Shown here piece by piece: positions 63,136 to 64,000 of a stretch of 64,000 nucleotides of DNA; positions within the stretch are counted from its first letter, which is position 1, and each line of letters starts with the position of its first letter. A model generated the notes under the pieces. It worked only from the letters and a program-made list of their open reading frames with translations, was not told the DNA's origin and did not search any database. The translations under genes were made by a program, and so were the position numbers. Source of the DNA: an uncultured Acetatifactor sp. (GTDB lineage Bacteria > Bacillota > Clostridia > Lachnospirales > Lachnospiraceae); the NCBI GenBank assembly GCA_910586775.1, contig CAJUJN010000002.1, positions 76,661-140,660 of the forward strand. Direction: 5' to 3'.

Positions 63136-64000
63136 TCAACCAGTGATAAAGCTTACCATCCCCAGATCATTTTCTGACAGTCTTGTCAGGTTCTCTTCCA
63201 AAGTACCTTCCTGCAGTTCCAACATGTAGCGGAATTCTCCGAAGCCGGACAGGTCCATCTTGAAATTGGTTTCCCAGGTATTGTTCATAATCCAACTGTA
63301 TATGGGGCGGCGATTATTTTCTTCTATAATGCGTTCCTCCACAGAACGCCCATCCCCTATGCCGTGCTCTTCCGCAGAATGTACGCTCCCCATGCCATGT
63401 TCTTTCACAGAATGTCCGCTCCCTATGCCATGCTCTTTCACAGAATGTCCGCTCTCCATGCCATGTTCTTTCACAGGATGTCCGCTCTCTGTCGTATTGC
63501 ACAGCAGGATGGGGTGGCTCTCCATCTCTCCCATGTACAGCAGCGGGGTGTCGAGGGTATTGATCAGGATGCCTTCATTTCCGTTCTGGTAAAGAAGCCC
63601 CTCATCCGCAATATAATATTCCATATTACTGCCCGGAATCTGGTCAATGCCGGGGCGCATAGCCACGCCGCCGTTGTGGATGTGCAGCTCGCTGCCCGGC
63701 AGGTTCAGGGACAGGGGCAGGTAAATGCTTTCGATATCCTCGCTTAAGGTCTTTGCAATCCGGTAAGTGAACTCTATCCTTGGCAGCTGTCTGTACATTT
63801 TGATAATAACGCTGCTGTGCCGGGTTCCCTCCAGGTCAAAGACCAGTTCGGTCCTGTCAAACACCGGACCATGGTCCAGAATCAGGATATCCTTCAAATC
63901 TCCCTGATACTGCTCCGCATGCAGCCCTCTTATATTCCGCCCCAACCGGGCGCGTTCCGCATAGACACCTTTACGTATTTCCGTATTTTCATAAACAGGA
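63136..64000 (-). CDS. GH38-like alpha-mannosidase C-terminal part, 5' end beyond window
   Basis: The frame is open to the right edge; upstream of residue LGRNIRGLH it continues VYAERARLG without a break, so only the last 288 codons are visible. RIEFTYRIAKTLSEDIESIYLPLSLNLPG (shown as signature), DQIPGSNMEYYIADEGLLYQNGNEG and YSWIMNNTWETNFKMDLSGFGEFRY recall the C-terminal beta domains of Firmicutes GH38/DUF5054 mannosidases. Between LLCNTTESG and NNRRPIYSW an 11-residue unit (SGHSVKEHGMG type) repeats about four to five times, a local insertion. It leads the GH3/MFS/importer locus. Confidence 0.7.
   Translation of the reverse strand, partial: PVYENTEIRKGVYAERARLGRNIRGLHAEQYQGDLKDILILDHGPVFDRTELVFDLEGTRHSSVIIKMYRQLPRIEFTYRIAKTLSEDIESIYLPLSLNLPGSELHIHNGGVAMRPGIDQIPGSNMEYYIADEGLLYQNGNEGILINTLDTPLLYMGEMESHPILLCNTTESGHPVKEHGMESGHSVKEHGIGSGHSVKEHGMGSVHSAEEHGIGDGRSVEERIIEENNRRPIYSWIMNNTWETNFKMDLSGFGEFRYMLELQEGTLEENLTRLSENDLGMVSFITG
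63326..63490 (-). repeat. 33-bp tandem repeat inside the GH38-like gene
   Basis: Four clear units at 63359-63391, 63392-63424, 63425-63457 and 63458-63490, plus a decayed one at 63326-63358. Each encodes 11 residues of the form SGHSVKEHGMG. Period and in-frame placement equal those of the array in the pullulanase gene at the other end of the window, but the sequence is different. Confidence 0.92.

Overview
The window reads as chromosome of an anaerobic Firmicute of the Lachnospiraceae/Clostridia type. The basis is the strong AGGAGG-type ribosome sites, sigma-A promoters, frequent GTG/TTG starts, HPr/LacI sugar regulation, YitT and CmpB-type membrane proteins, an AgrA/LytS-type regulatory style and several ToxN/PIN/MNT-HEPN toxin modules. 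The species cannot be fixed from sequence alone. No rRNA, tRNA, CRISPR array, phage or complete insertion sequence was seen. Short hairpin repeats are unusually common between genes.

Layout. 1-8.1 kb is a starch/maltodextrin locus: pullulanase (cut by the left edge), MalG, MalF and MalE-type importer genes on the minus strand, and a divergent LacI regulator. The MalE gene carries a G8 tract that breaks the frame. 8.2-11.9 kb is a membrane-lipid cluster (PSD, PssA, a flippase-like protein, a PAP2 protein). 12.4-18.1 kb holds YitT, a 43-residue membrane protein, an amylosucrase-family GH13 enzyme, an HPr-like protein without the usual histidine site and a tocopherol-cyclase-like protein. 18.1-24.4 kb is a peptide-antibiotic resistance module: histidine kinase and OmpR-type regulator (minus) and a three-gene BcrA/LanFEG-type ABC transporter (plus). 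A PIN-domain gene pair lies between them, and two identical 37-bp probable operators lie in front of the regulator and of the transporter. 24.6-31.7 kb is mixed: a sigma factor with a large C-terminal extension, an Rrf2 regulator, a carbohydrate-binding-like protein, an MNT/HEPN pair and a CmpB-type membrane protein.

31.7-47.4 kb is dominated by polyamine synthesis: AguB, AguA, carboxynorspermidine decarboxylase, carboxynorspermidine dehydrogenase, SpeE, an arginine/lysine/ornithine decarboxylase and SpeD. Together these take arginine to agmatine, N-carbamoylputrescine and putrescine, and then to spermidine by two different chemistries. SpeD has a long leader with an intrinsic terminator. Embedded here are AzlCD, an ABC exporter and a complete type III toxin-antitoxin locus: a consensus promoter, three 38-bp repeats, a terminator hairpin and a ToxN/AbiQ-family gene at 37.3-38.1 kb.

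47.5-64 kb, all on the minus strand, is a glycan-use locus. It has a GH38-like protein (cut by the right edge), a GH3 enzyme with a PA14 insert, an MFS transporter, an amidohydrolase, a large composite sensor kinase, a GH35/42-like glycosidase, a sugar ABC importer, an aldo/keto reductase and a LytTR response regulator. Two decayed gene tails sit between the GH3 and MFS genes. Four or five copies of an 11-residue repeat are inserted in frame in both the pullulanase and the GH38-like protein.
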